The position numbers and the translations under genes are program-made. Below the pieces are notes generated by a model. The model did not search any database. It had not been told where the DNA came from and worked only from the letters and a program-made list of their open reading frames with translations. This document shows, in pieces, positions 22,534 through 33,002 of a stretch of DNA of 50,000 nucleotides; within the stretch, counting starts at the first letter, position 1, and each line of letters opens with the position of its first letter. This DNA comes from Owenia fusiformis (lineage: Eukaryota; Annelida; Polychaeta; Sabellida; Oweniidae): positions 190,659-240,658 of the forward strand of contig CAIIXF020000235.1 of the NCBI GenBank assembly GCA_903813345.2, read 5' to 3'.

Positions 22534-23853
22534 AAGAGTAAAATTCTGACATACAAAAAAAATATTTAAGGAACACTTCTTAATTTATTGATATTATAGG
22601 CGCTCATAGTATGAGTGACGCAAATACATAATTCACCATTTTGTCTCATATTTGTTCAAAATGGCGGCATATTTAGAGGTTTGAATGTTCAGTTGAAAGT
22701 TAATATTTAAGAAATGACATAGGCCTATGAAATCAGGTAGACTGCTGCTTTGCTATGAGGTAATGCCTGCTTTTATAACATTTTGTTTTAAATTGACTTG
22801 TATGTATACCAGTACTTAAAAAGGTTTGTACATTGTATGTACAGTATATTGGTAAGGTCGCAGGACTTAACGTTTTTGGCCATTCCATTGTTACTCGTAT
22901 CGGATTAGCAACCCTAGATCGTTTAACCTTTGCAACTATGGTCATACTGCCACAGTTTGTAATGTCTTTTTCAGTCACATGTCTCTTAACTCATCCTTGG
23001 CATGCATGTGAATTGTTCTTGAGCTTTTCAATGGCCTCTGAGATGGCTGTTTGGAGCTCTTGAAAATAATGAAGACCTACTCTCGCCACACCCCGCACAT
23101 TGGGGCGCCACCTTTTCACGTCCTCTTGAACACAACCCCGAACATTTCAACAGAGTTTATTTCATATACCCTTGGAGGGAGTTGACTTCTTGTATTTGAT
23201 GATTGGCCAGTTGCTGCATTACATCAGGATCGTAATGGTGGCAGCATGGTCCTATAGTCCTGTGACAATCTTTAAATATTACCTTTCAACTGAACATTCA
23301 AATTCACAAAATATGCCGCCATTTTGAACAAATATGAGGCAAAATGATAAATTATGTATTTGCGTCACTCATACTATGAACGCCTATGATATCAATAAAT
23401 TAAGAGACGTTCCTTAAAAATGTTTTTGTATGTCAGAATTTTACTCTAGTTTTCAAATAACTAATCAGATTTTGATAATACTGAAAATTAAAAAAGAAGA
23501 AAGAAAATTTGACCATTGAACAATTCTGTCCGGGCTACTATATATCATTGTAGATCTGTCCACTTGCTTAGGTTTATGCATCGCCAAAATGGGCATGTCA
23601 TCATAACAGTTAAGCCGTTTTTTTTTACATTTGATAGTAAGGTTTCTGACAACACGTGTCTTCGCTAGATTCAGATGTAGGTCTGCGCGATACCAGCCCC
23701 TGTTCTTATTGCAGGTAGTACGGTACCTATCATTACATGCATAATCTACATGTATATTATAGATTCTGAAACAATTAAAAATTATAGAAATATTAGTGAA
23801 AAATAACAAGGGTTGTCCCTTACTTGTTAATAATAAACGTTTAAGTAAATTAC

Positions 23854-23944
23854 CAGAATCTTCAAGTGCCCCACGAGACTCATCATATGCACGATCTTCA
23901 ACTTCCTTTTGAGAAGCATCACTCTTTGTTGGTAAACCCGCCAT
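23854..23944 (-). CDS. Gene A exon 1: start exon
   Basis: The start ATG at 23942-23944 is the first in its frame. It is followed by 30 codons (MAGLPTKSDASQKEVEDRAY...ALEDS) and a donor GTAATT in phase 1. That joins in frame to the Death-domain exon 18273-18566. The peptide is polar and charged, with no signal peptide and no membrane segment, as expected for a cytosolic adaptor. The first intron is about 5.3 kb and holds the three nested transposons. The start choice rests on the lack of a better upstream ATG and on the phase match. The promoter was not identified. Confidence 0.6.
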
Positions 23945-23999
23945 GTCAACACGTTACCGTTGGGTCCATTGCATCTTATCACCGTGTTGCTGTTAGCAC

Positions 24000-25305
24000 T
24001 ATGTTGCGCAGTAACGCCATTGTCTTAACTTAAGCAAATACAGTAGATATAAATGAAGAATTCAATAAATAACAAAACCAGATTTAAACAAAAAACTCAC
24101 ATGGGCATTATTTTCAAGGTGGTTTCGAAAGATAGGTGTCAGAATAGTGAGAAGTTGAACTCTCTGATGAGCTCTAAAAAATCTACCCTTCATGGATTGG
24201 TGGTAAGGCGGAAATTAGGGAGTCCCACGACTGAAATCCACCTAGGTGGAAGGGACTGTGTTTTTTACCGCCTCTATTACGTGTAACGGATTTTGCAACT
24301 AATCCCTTGAAGAAGTATTCATATATTGATAATCTCTGATCGCGCTTCAATCACTTGATCGTGTCATGTACAACGTTCCAAAGGTGAACTTTTTAATAGA
24401 TCGTAAACTTTACCTAGTAGTTATCTAGGGATGACCCAGATTTTGTACCATTTGAACAAGTTTGTTTGAAATTTACATTCATCTGGTTTAGAATTTTTAG
24501 TGAAATGATTGCTTTATGAATTTCCCAAAGACTCCTTTTCGTCATTTGGGATGACTCCAATTTGCCTAGTCCTATTGTCGAAAGATAGAAATGCATAACT
24601 CATTAGCATCGATCCTGGGGAGTCGCCCTTACATAACTTATTCCTTACTTATTTGAAAAAGCAAATCTCGTAAAAGTCATTAGCAATGACAAGGTTTTTT
24701 CAATTTAGCCTACGTGACATATTACTTACTAATTGAAACAAAGCGATGAATTATCTCGAAATAAAGTCGTATTTAGAAAACTTATCAGGGTAGTATACAT
24801 GATTATTAGTTTGGCGGTACCATTATTGAAACTATCCAAAATACACCTCAGTTATATAGTATTCCTCTAAGTTACGTCATTCATTTACATTTCAAGGAAT
24901 GCTTAATATAACAATAGCAATAGTGAAAATTATCTGGTTCTTACTATAATAGGTCATTTCCTGAAATACAAACTCTCAAACTTACCTATCCCGACATTTT
25001 GGTTTGTCGATTCCAACCGTTTGCAATGTCTGACCTTCGTGTTAAAAACGAGTGATCGATCGCGTTTGCGCTTTAGTTTATCACCTACTCAAGAAAGTTT
25101 TTTATTAACTTTATTTGTAAAATTTAGCACAAGAGGAATCAATTGGAAACACACAACACGTGTAATGCCTACAGCAGATACTCATAAAAATACGATTTAA
25201 AAGGCCTACAAGGATCAGGACAGAAGTATCATTATTAATTTATTGTTAATTTCATGCTTAGACGTTTATTTACAAAAAAACGCTGTCTTCAAAGTGTGAC
25301 ATCAT
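24000..25305. other. Upstream region of gene A, no other gene recognised
   Basis: AT-rich sequence. It contains a 14-bp perfect palindrome TCCACCTAGGTGGA near 24238-24251. I see no TATA box or initiator that I would assign to gene A. Confidence 0.35.
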
Positions 25306-25307
25306 AA

Positions 25308-25545
25308 ATATATCCCGGGGGCTCACTCTAAATAATAAAACAAAATACCAAAAAATGGATTTTGTAGTTAATATCCCAATATGAAAGGAAATACTCCCTT
25401 TTATAAGTCTGAAAGGAAGTATACATGGAAACTTGCAATCTTGAGAGGAAATTTACATGGCAAAATTGCTCAAAAGAGGGTCTTTGGCGCGGCACATAGG
25501 TACTAAGAAGTATACTGCAGTGAAACCCCCGGGAAATATATCCAC
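25308..25545. mobile_element. Inverted-repeat element with CCCGGGGG ends
   Basis: The left end ATATATCCCGGGGGCTCACT is matched by CAGTGAAACCCCCGGGAAATATAT on the right. The interior has AGGAAATACTCCC / AGGAAGTATACATGG / AGGAAATTTACATGG phrases and GGCGCGGCACATAGGTACT. The CCCGGGGG...CACT end type occurs on short repeats in several marine invertebrate genomes (from memory). Non-coding. Confidence 0.6.
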
Positions 25546-25719
25546 TACACATTAGTCCCTTTCATTCACAAAAAGAGCACAATGGCGTATACACATGGGC
25601 TTTCAAGAGACTCGTGATAGCCGATGGTATTCTTATTTTCGATAATTTAATTGAAGTTAATCCAAAGAAAATAAAAACCCCACTACTTTTCCAGTAAGAG
25701 CAATGTGTGGTCCCAGGGC

Positions 25720-25817
25720 AATAAGAGTGTGTGACCGTCCTGCAAACAGAGAATACATTCTCTGTAATACATTCTCAGTTTGCAGCCCGGTTTGCAGGAC
25801 GGCCACACACTCTTATT
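25720..25817. mobile_element. 98-bp hairpin element, 28-bp arms
   Basis: AATAAGAGTGTGTGACCGTC... (25720-25747) is inverted at 25790-25817 with one mismatch in 28. The middle contains a second palindrome (CAGAGAAT-AC-ATTCTCTG). It is a miniature inverted-repeat element that could extrude as a cruciform. Confidence 0.75.
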
Positions 25818-26218
25818 ATATACCAAGAGAGCAACCTGTGGTTAGATCAAAAACTAATAAAATACATAAAAAATAACCGTCATTTATCAAAATGGCTGCT
25901 CAGTGGCCAAAGTGTCATATGATAAAATAATTTCGACTATGAGACGGGGTAGATGCAAGCAATCCACCCACGTGTTTTGTCTGAAATGTTATCCTGATTT
26001 TCAACCCCTTCCATCCCTGCTTTTTTAATTTTTCTTGCATCAATATATGTTGTGTTTTGAAACACAGTAAACCACTTGAAACTAAAGGAAGAAGTGATTT
26101 TTTCAGGGGTTTTAAAGATATCCATTTTTTGGTGACTAAAATTAGCTGAAAGCAATGGATTGCATGAGTTTTCCCTATGGGAAAATAACATGCGAAATAT
26201 TGTTTTCCACTTTTGCAT

Positions 26219-26404
26219 CTACCCTGTCTCAAAGTCGAAATGATTTATTATCTCTAGAAGTGCTTTTTCTGGAGGTAATACATTGGCCTTACATATGCAC
26301 CTGTTTAAATCCCCAGAAAATGGCATAAATGCAACATATGACTGTCCAAAATCTGTTGCGCTAATTTTCCTTCTACTTTCAACAAAATTGCTCCAGCACT
26401 CTTC
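26219..26404 (-). CDS. Gene C possible terminal exon (alternative b)
   Basis: The acceptor TGCTATTACAG is followed by a phase-0 frame that would continue exon C2 (...YRFSE). It reads EECWSNFVESRRKISATDFG, then FMPFSGDLNR, and ends LLEIINHFDFETG plus stop. The composition looks like real protein. A good donor (GTAAGG) also occurs inside, after GDLNRCI, so the exon could be shorter and internal. It competes with the short exon at 27708-27773. No domain recognised. Confidence 0.35.
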   Translation of the reverse strand, partial: EECWSNFVESRRKISATDFGQSYVAFMPFSGDLNRCICKANVLPPEKALLEIINHFDFETG

Positions 26405-27316
26405 CTGTAATAGCATACAATAGAAAAAGGTAGAAAAACACATAAATTCTGTATTTAGGGATTGAATTATAATCTTTATGAAGCCATCATGAAATATTCT
26501 TATACAAATACTATATGACATGAAGTGCAACATAGAGTACATACTTTTATTCATTTTCATTAATGTATTGCATTTTCTTCTTAAACTATCAGTTAAAATG
26601 CACACAAGTATATGCCCGTACAGTGATGAAAAAGATAGTAATTCAGTCTATAAAACTCATTACCATAACATTCATTCATTTACATTCATATTTTGATAAA
26701 CTATTTTGAGCACCTTTCGACTGTTTTCAGGGATACATGCCTTTTACATGCCCTTTACATGAGTTTTAAAGAACAGAGGTTGACTATTTGATACGGCAAA
26801 ACATGAGCTAAATTAATCATACTAGTGGTTATTGAATTTAATAAATTCATAACAATACATAAATTATGGTTCAATATGCAAAGTATGTATTGCAATGAAA
26901 GGCTATATAATTTTCTTTATGGAACTAAAATTATTAAACTGAATCCTCTGATATTTATACAAGATTTAGAGACCTTAAGAGAATTCACTTAATGTAGTAG
27001 GCTACATATATTTGGTAACTTTGTTGTTAAATGATTCAAAGATTGCTAATCTATTTTTTGACGAAAACGTGGCTATCAATGTAGTTTATTGAGAAACAAA
27101 AACTAGAAACACATTGAAAGTAACTTTTGAAAAAATGGTTCAAGATAATCCATTGATTATCAGGCTATCTGGCCAACAATTTAAAACAGTGGATTCAGAA
27201 ACTACAATTTGAATTTTATTGTAGGGAACAGTAAAATGTTTTTGAAAATATTGTTTCCAACATTTTACATTGTCTCGTCTTTGTTGCAACTCTAACTCCT
27301 ATTTCAAGTTGACTAG

Positions 27317-27720
27317 ATGCGATTGACGTTTGATTTCATCCAACAAGGCATAACGTTTGGTACGTCAAACTAGTTTTTGGACTAAATAGTACCCCGGACA
27401 GGTTGAATGATGCAGTCGTGTTTTTACTCCATATTTGCAATAGAACAACCATTCTTATTGAAATTTTCAGGATTTATTCTAGAGACAATTTCCAACATGG
27501 AAAATAAATATCTGATCAAAATTTCTGATTTAAAGATTTTGACAGGCTTTTTTCAAAAACACCTCAATCATACAACCTGTCCGGGGTACTAACAAATTTT
27601 TGATTTCCTCCAAATGGACATCGAGTCTGGTATGTTTAACTTGTGTTTGACTATATCAAATATTTGATTTCCTTCAAAAGTCCGGTATGTTTAACTTAAG
27701 GTTAACTTTATGTCAAACGT
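27317..27720. repeat. Degenerate repeats related to gene C exon sequence
   Basis: Three degenerate copies of a TTTGATTTC(A/C/T)TCCAA...TGGTA(C/T)GT phrase occur at about 27329, 27600 and 27664. They resemble the coding strand complement of the short exon at 27708-27773 (its TCTAATTTCTTCCAATAATGC). A 205-bp inverted-repeat element interrupts the series. Confidence 0.5.
27387..27591. mobile_element. 205-bp TA-flanked MITE
   Basis: Perfect 17-bp terminal inverted repeats GTACCCCGGACAGGTTG (27389-27405) and CAACCTGTCCGGGGTAC (27573-27589), with TA on both sides. The first bases match the ends of the large element at 19956-23538, so both were probably moved by the same Tc1/mariner-like transposase family. 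Confidence 0.85.
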
Positions 27721-27773
27721 CTAATTTCTTCCAATAATGCTATCATTTCTTCAGGGACAAACTTCTGATGCAT
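27708..27773 (-). CDS. Gene C possible short terminal exon (alternative a)
   Basis: The acceptor GTAAATCGTTTTCAG is followed in phase 0 by 21 codons, MHQKFVPEEMIALLEEIRRL plus T, and then TAA. The peptide is a probable amphipathic helix. It joins in frame to exon C2 (phase-0 donor at 28830). It is short, but has a good acceptor and coding-like content. If used, the protein ends here. The exon at 26219-26404 is the alternative. Confidence 0.4.
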   Translation of the reverse strand: MHQKFVPEEMIALLEEIRRLT

Positions 27774-28099
27774 CTGAAAACGATTTACAGAATTAAAATC
27801 TAAAACCATAGCAAAAATGTAAACTCATAAATGACTTTTAACCAAAGTGTACACAATTTACAGCTCAGAAGACATTTTTATTTTAAAAACTTCAATGGAG
27901 CAAGGTAGATTGGATAATTACACTGGGGTATTAACAGATTAACAGAATGTTTTGCTGTGACCCCCCTGCTTGACTACACACATCTCACACATCTAACACA
28001 TCTTCCCACTTGTGTGGAGGGGGGTCACAGGGGCTTGTAGCTACACTATTTTTTGCTCATAACATTATTTATTGTGGCTTAATTTTTTTTAAATACAAA

Positions 28100-28826
28100 G
28101 AGAACTAGATAACAGCAACCCCGCGGAGTAGCAAATCCCAACGAACAAAAAAATATCAATTACCGAATTCCAATCAATTATACTCATTACTTTGGTTAAA
28201 ATTGAAAAAAATAGATTTTAGAATTGCGAATTCCTGCAAAGCAGCCATTTTGAACTTTCTGAGGTACAAATCTGAAAAATAATACCATAATTGTGATCTA
28301 CTCAAAAAATTCCTTCAATTTGAGTATAATATAGCCATACTTTGAAGGGATCGAAAAATTATTGCAAAATCGTACATTAGACGGCCGTAAATTTTACGAG
28401 GCTCGAATCAGAAAAAAGATACAATATTTGCAATCTACTCTTAATTGCCTTTCATTTGAGTATAATAAAGCTATACTTCAGAAAGATCTAAAAATTAGCG
28501 AAAATTTCTGTTTTCCTGACCCCCTCATTTACGGCCCCTGGGGGTCAGGGTGAAAAACCCGGGATATATGTGAAATAAATAGATGTTGTAAATATACTAC
28601 CAAAATTTCAAATAATAATATTTTTTATTATTTTGGTTTAAAATGAAAAACATAAGATGTTTGCGAAAAATTCCCGCTATTTTTAAACTGGCGGCCATCT
28701 TGAAAAGAAAATTATGAAGAAAATCTGTCGACTAGTATTCGAGTTATCTTCCGGACTGACTGACGGACAGACGGACTGATGGACGGCTTCACTATATCCC
28801 TACAGAACTTTGTTCGTTGGGATAAT
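28100..28826. mobile_element. Fold-back repeat family, copy 1
   Basis: It starts GAACTAGATAACAGCAACCCC...GTAGCAAATCCCAACGAACAAA. It ends with a GGAC-rich tract (CGGACTGACTGACGGACAGACGG) and then CTTTGTTCGTTGGGATAAT. The bases ATCCCAACGAACAAA (28135-28149) and TTTGTTCGTTGGGAT (28809-28823) are exact inverse complements. A second copy of almost equal length lies at 45184-45913. No coding capacity seen. It sits in gene C intron 2, with its right end 3 nt inside the 5' splice site. Confidence 0.75.
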
Positions 28827-28829
28827 TAC

Positions 28830-28966
28830 CTCAGAAAATCTGTAAACGGTGGCTGAGATTTGTAGATTTAGATCATGGTGTCTTATTGTATGTAGAATGA
28901 TGGCAGTCAAGCTCAGGATACACATCAATGCCTCATATACCACAGGGTTGTTGATACTTGTAAAGA
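28830..28966 (-). CDS. Gene C exon 2
   Basis: This 137-nt exon enters in phase 1 and leaves in phase 0, with acceptor TATTTTTCCCAG and donor GTAATT. It is read as FTSINNPVVYEALMCILSLT, then AIILHTIRHHDLNLQI and SATVYRFSE. It is strongly helical and hydrophobic, like one repeat of an armadillo/HEAT-type or other all-alpha protein. The stretch ALMCILSLTAIILH could also be a membrane helix. It joins exon C1 in frame. Family not recognised. Confidence 0.65.
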
Positions 28967-29246
28967 CTGGGAAAAATAGAGATTAAAATTATTATATGCC
29001 AATACATAGCACTATATATGTATATATTTTCTGAAATGGCTCAACCTACATATTGTACATTGACAAAATGTTAAAAATCTGTAAGTTGATTTTCTCTTTT
29101 AAATATCAGTTTTATGTTAAATCACAATCACAATGTCAGCATGTACATCTATTTGTATACCAATATAGTTTAATATGACCCAATGGGATTATTTTTGAAA
29201 AATCAAAAAGTTAATGACTTTTTTCTCAAATAGTCAACGGTTATAC

Positions 29247-29517
29247 CTTCAGTATCCTCATCTAATATGGATGCCTGTATTTCGTTGAGGTAGTCCCATA
29301 GAGTCTTTAATCTAGCATTAGCCCATTCCATGTCACAGCTCAAGTCAAATTCTGTATGTTGTTTGCCCATGCTACCACCTTGTTGGCCCATGATACCAAA
29401 CTGTTTCCCCATTATATCATGTTGTTTGCCCATGATATCATATTTTCCCATGCCATCAGACTGTTGATTTATGATATCAAGCAGCGGTGAGGTTGTTTTG
29501 ACTGGTTCAGCAAACAT
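29247..29517 (-). CDS. Gene C exon 1: start exon with MGKQ repeats
   Basis: The ATG at 29515-29517 follows an in-frame stop seven codons upstream, so it is the likely start. The 90 codons begin MFAEPVKTTSPLLDIINQQS. Next come five near-repeats of a (D/G)IMGKQ-type heptad (MGKYDIMGKQHDIMGKQFGI...). The exon then ends in a helical segment CDMEWANARLKTLWDYLNEI with a phase-1 donor GTATAA. The methionine/glutamine repeats may be a binding linker. There is no signal peptide. The gene runs leftwards on the minus strand through exon 28830-28966. Function unknown. Confidence 0.65.
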
Positions 29518-29823
29518 ATCGCAACTTTGTCGCTTTCATAAAGGCTTATTTTCCTGTGAAAAAAGTTTTTACTAAATCTTTTAACTTTGATACAATAAAT
29601 GTCAGTGATCTATCTAACATGTCTAAAGGCTGTTTTATCATAAAAATCAAGAAAAATAGTCACGCCCTTAAAGGTGTTGGAAATTGGGTTCGTTATTCTG
29701 GAGGATATTTCTATTTCTATAGAGGAAAAACAAAATCCTTCAAAGCGACCTATATAACATTTCAATTGGCTAAAGTTAACATATTTCGCTCATTGTTTTG
29801 CCTCATTACACAACTGCCTCGAT

Positions 29824-30320
29824 GATAAACTTGCAAAATGTTCAATCATTAGTATTAAAAGAGGCCATAACACCATACCCTTGTTTTGTGGGGTGTACAC
29901 ATATATGGATAAACTTGCAAAATATATCATCTATAATACCAAAACATGCCATAACACCATATCCTTGTTTTGTGGGGTGTACATATATATGGATAAACTT
30001 GCAAAATATATCATCTATAATACCAAAACATGCCATAACAGCATACCTTTGTTTTGTGGGGTGTACACATATATGGATAAACTTGAAAAATGTATCATCT
30101 AATAATACCAAAACATGCCATAACAGCATACCCTTGTTTTGTGGGGTGTACACATATATGGATAAACTTGCAAAATATATCATCTATAATACCAAAACAT
30201 GCCATAACAGCATATATTTGTTTTGTGGGGTGTACACATATATGAATAAACTTGAAAAATGTATCATCTATAATACCAAAACATGCCATAACAGCATACC
30301 TTTGTTGTGTGGCTTGTACA
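29824..30320 (+). repeat. 84-bp minisatellite, about six units
   Basis: The phrase GGATAAACTTGCAAAATATATC recurs at about 29823, 29907, 29991, 30075, 30160 and 30244, giving steps of 84, 84, 84, 85 and 84 bp. Each unit also contains ATACCAAAACATGCCATAAC and TTTTGTGGGGTGTACACATATAT. Long reading frames here on both strands are a by-product of the 84-bp (3 x 28) period, not genes. Two and a half related units lie at 33757-33925. Confidence 0.9.
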
Positions 30321-31639
30321 CACTGTGGTTAGTCGATATATGTGGATGCAGTCATTTATATGTAATGTATCGTGGGTGCTCGCGTACATTATAGGGAATG
30401 GGATCATTGCAAAAATATGACAGCAAATCGAGGTAAGTGATCTCAGATTTTCTACTTAACATTGTGACTTGAAATCATGATACATATTCAATATACATAG
30501 TATGACAATGTGTGAAAGTTTCAGCTACCATATTCCTGTTATAGGGAAGATATTTGAAAAACATTTCGTAGACGTCAACATATATGTATAAAATGGATGC
30601 ACCTATGTATCATTTGGATTCAGAACGGTAACAAATGGATGCTTTAATAAATTATACTTTTATCATGATGATTTATTTACTGATGGACAACTGGCCAGAT
30701 TTTCTTTGTATACATTGTTCGGATAAACATTCCTTATTCATTAAAGTAATTAGCCACCCCATTACAAGTAGTCTAAAGACACCCTAATGAAAAATTGATA
30801 ATACTATATTTAAACCCATCAACTGGAAAATGCCATTACAGATGAAATAAAGGACCCACGGTCCTGCTCACACAGTGTAGAACCTTCAGAGGAATGTATA
30901 TCCTGATTTCCAAACAAAAGTATTGGTAAATATGAGATCAATGAAAGATGAGTACTTCGTTGTTGGTTCAGATATGATTTGTTGTAGTCAAAGGAAAAAC
31001 TATGAATTTGAACTAGATTTTGACCTAGGCCTTTTAGTGTCCAAATTTTGAAGGAAAGTAGATTTTGAGGACGGCTTCTATTGTAGATTCTTATTAAGTT
31101 GGCTGCATCCAAGCTGTATCTAGTGTTGTGTTGTTACAATTGATAATTTTCTCAAGCCCCATTGACTTAACATGGGATACCAAAATAGTGATTTTTGAGA
31201 TTTCAAAATGCCATAACTTCCGAACCGGAAGTCGGATTAAAATTTGGTTTGCAGATTCGGATTCTTTGGACAATTCTACACATATTTCATAACTCATACA
31301 TAGAATTCCAAGAAGTTTTTATTGTGACCTACTTTTCGGATTCAATATCTCAAAAACGGTAAGGGTGATCAAAAACAACTTGCCTGTAGGGATTAGCTTT
31401 TTTCCAAGGAACATGATTAAAAAAACGGAGCAAAAATATTGATACCCTGCGTGCAGAGTCTAGTTGAACTACACTCTGCCTAGTAGAGACCATATTACAG
31501 TTTAGTAGCCCCGCCCCCACGACGGGTACCGGTGACAGTTTGGGTAAATCACTTTTGACCTACGCGCCAATCAGTGAGCATGAAGAAACATACGCCAAAT
31601 GCGTTCTAATTAAATATGCGCATGTCATTGGTCAATTCC

Positions 31640-31700
31640 GGGCTCAACGATGACGTCAGAAGGAATGACCATATAAAGAATGTCGGTCAAATTTGGCCGA
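31640..31700 (+). promoter_or_regulatory. Promoter-like module: CRE plus TATA
   Basis: GATGACGTCAGAAGG (perfect CRE palindrome) is followed 8 bp later by ACCATATAAAGAATG (TATA box). About 55 bp downstream comes TGATTGGCGCAGTGAGTTCACAGG, reminiscent of a primer-binding site after an LTR. It could be an LTR promoter or a cellular one. No gene was found directly downstream. Confidence 0.4.
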
Positions 31701-31839
31701 TGAAAACTGATTGGCGCAGTGAGTTCACAGGTTTATTTTAGTTTGAAAGAGTGAAGACGAAGCTCTCTTTTAAGCAGTGAAGTCAAACGAATGCAAAGGG
31801 TAAAATATTGAAGGAAGACTGAGAAAATTGAAAAAATGA

Positions 31840-32240
31840 CAAAGTACTGGATTTGACCTAGTTCTTGACCTTTGACCTAGATTAAACCTGATTAGACCTA
31901 GATCTGGACTTGGACCAGAACTGGACCTTGACTTGGACCTGGACCTGGACTTGGACCTGGAAATGGACTGGGCTGGGTTTTTTCAATCTTTTCTTCACTT
32001 GACTTTCTATAAAGCTATCATCAGATCGATTTTTCTCGAAATTTAAAAATCAGCAATTTCTCGGAAACCGGGCGAACTTGGGAAATGGCGATGATAGGTC
32101 AAATAGACATTATGGATATACATAAAATGAATGTGGAAATGACTCAATCCGAGTAGCAGTTTTAATTTGTGCAGCAAATGTAGACTGACGGACGGACCAA
32201 CGGACCGACGGACCAACGGAAGGACGCCTGGTCGATCCCA
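31840..32240. repeat. GACCTG/GACTTG tract and GGACGGACC tract
   Basis: From 31854 to 31975 the sequence drifts through TTGACC, TAGACC and then GGACTTGGACCTGGACC repeats. It includes TGACCTTTGACCT at 31866-31878. A second tract of GACGGACGGACCAACGGACC follows at 32187-32225. Low-complexity repeat DNA. Confidence 0.6.
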
Positions 32241-33002
32241 TAGGCTTACTGTGTGAGCCAAAAACTATGGTTTTATCGCTTATACTGTTAATTTGAAAAA
32301 CGGGTCCATAACATGTAATGATGACAATGAAAATGTTGAAATTAGGTACGCCAATGAAGTGAATTCAGAGCAAAAGACCCATCGACCCAATGGAATACCC
32401 ACAAATCAAGTTTCATAGCCTTGCCCAAGTCGGTCTCTTTTACTTATCTTGATTTCTATTATGACCGCCTTGTACCCAAGAGAAAGCCACGTGCTTGACT
32501 GACCCAATGTTTTTGTCGGTAAAATTTGTCCAATCAACGACGAGCCTACATTGCCGGACTAGGTCTTCGTGCATTTCCATCGAGAATTTAGTTTTGATTT
32601 TGAATCAACATTGAATTGCATGATTTCATTTACATGAGTATTAATGACTGCTTACATTCCAATGTACATTTAATAACATAATATATTGTAACTCTCAAGA
32701 ATCACTCGATCAGATCATTGAATTTCAAGTCCTAGACGGGTAGTTTGCTTTTTTTATGCAGGTCAACCTGATAACGTTTTGATTGGTCAATCAGCCTGAA
32801 GTCACACGTTGTGTCCATGTCCATATTGTCAATCAATATGGTTTTGGGATACCGTTAGGTAGCCTAGGTATTATGGGAATCTCGGAACCGCTAAATAACT
32901 TAGCATAATATCAGCGATGATGCATTGGATTGTTTAAGGTTGTAATAATTCAAGATCAGATAAATAAATAAATACCGACTTGGGCAAGGCTACACGTTTC
33001 AG

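Larger units (their letters stand above)
19956..23538. mobile_element. Outer inverted-repeat DNA element (TA-flanked), interrupted
   Basis: The ends read GTAGCCTGGACAGAATTGT... on the left and its inverse ...CAATTCTGTCCGGGCTAC on the right, each bordered by TA. The inverted arms are about 280 bp. On the left they are split by a LINE insertion: 19956-20061 and then 22534-22720. The right arm is about 23265-23538. Without the insertion the element would be about 1.1 kb. The TA target and terminal GTA(G/C)CCCGGACAG are shared with the 205-bp element at 27387-27591. The interior (22720-23265) shows no intact transposase. It lies in gene A intron 1. Confidence 0.8.

Noticed and set aside
29798-30394. 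198-codon plus-strand frame and overlapping minus-strand frames
   Set aside because: They follow the 84-bp minisatellite exactly, and repeat peptides shift with unit number. No coding signal beyond the period of three.
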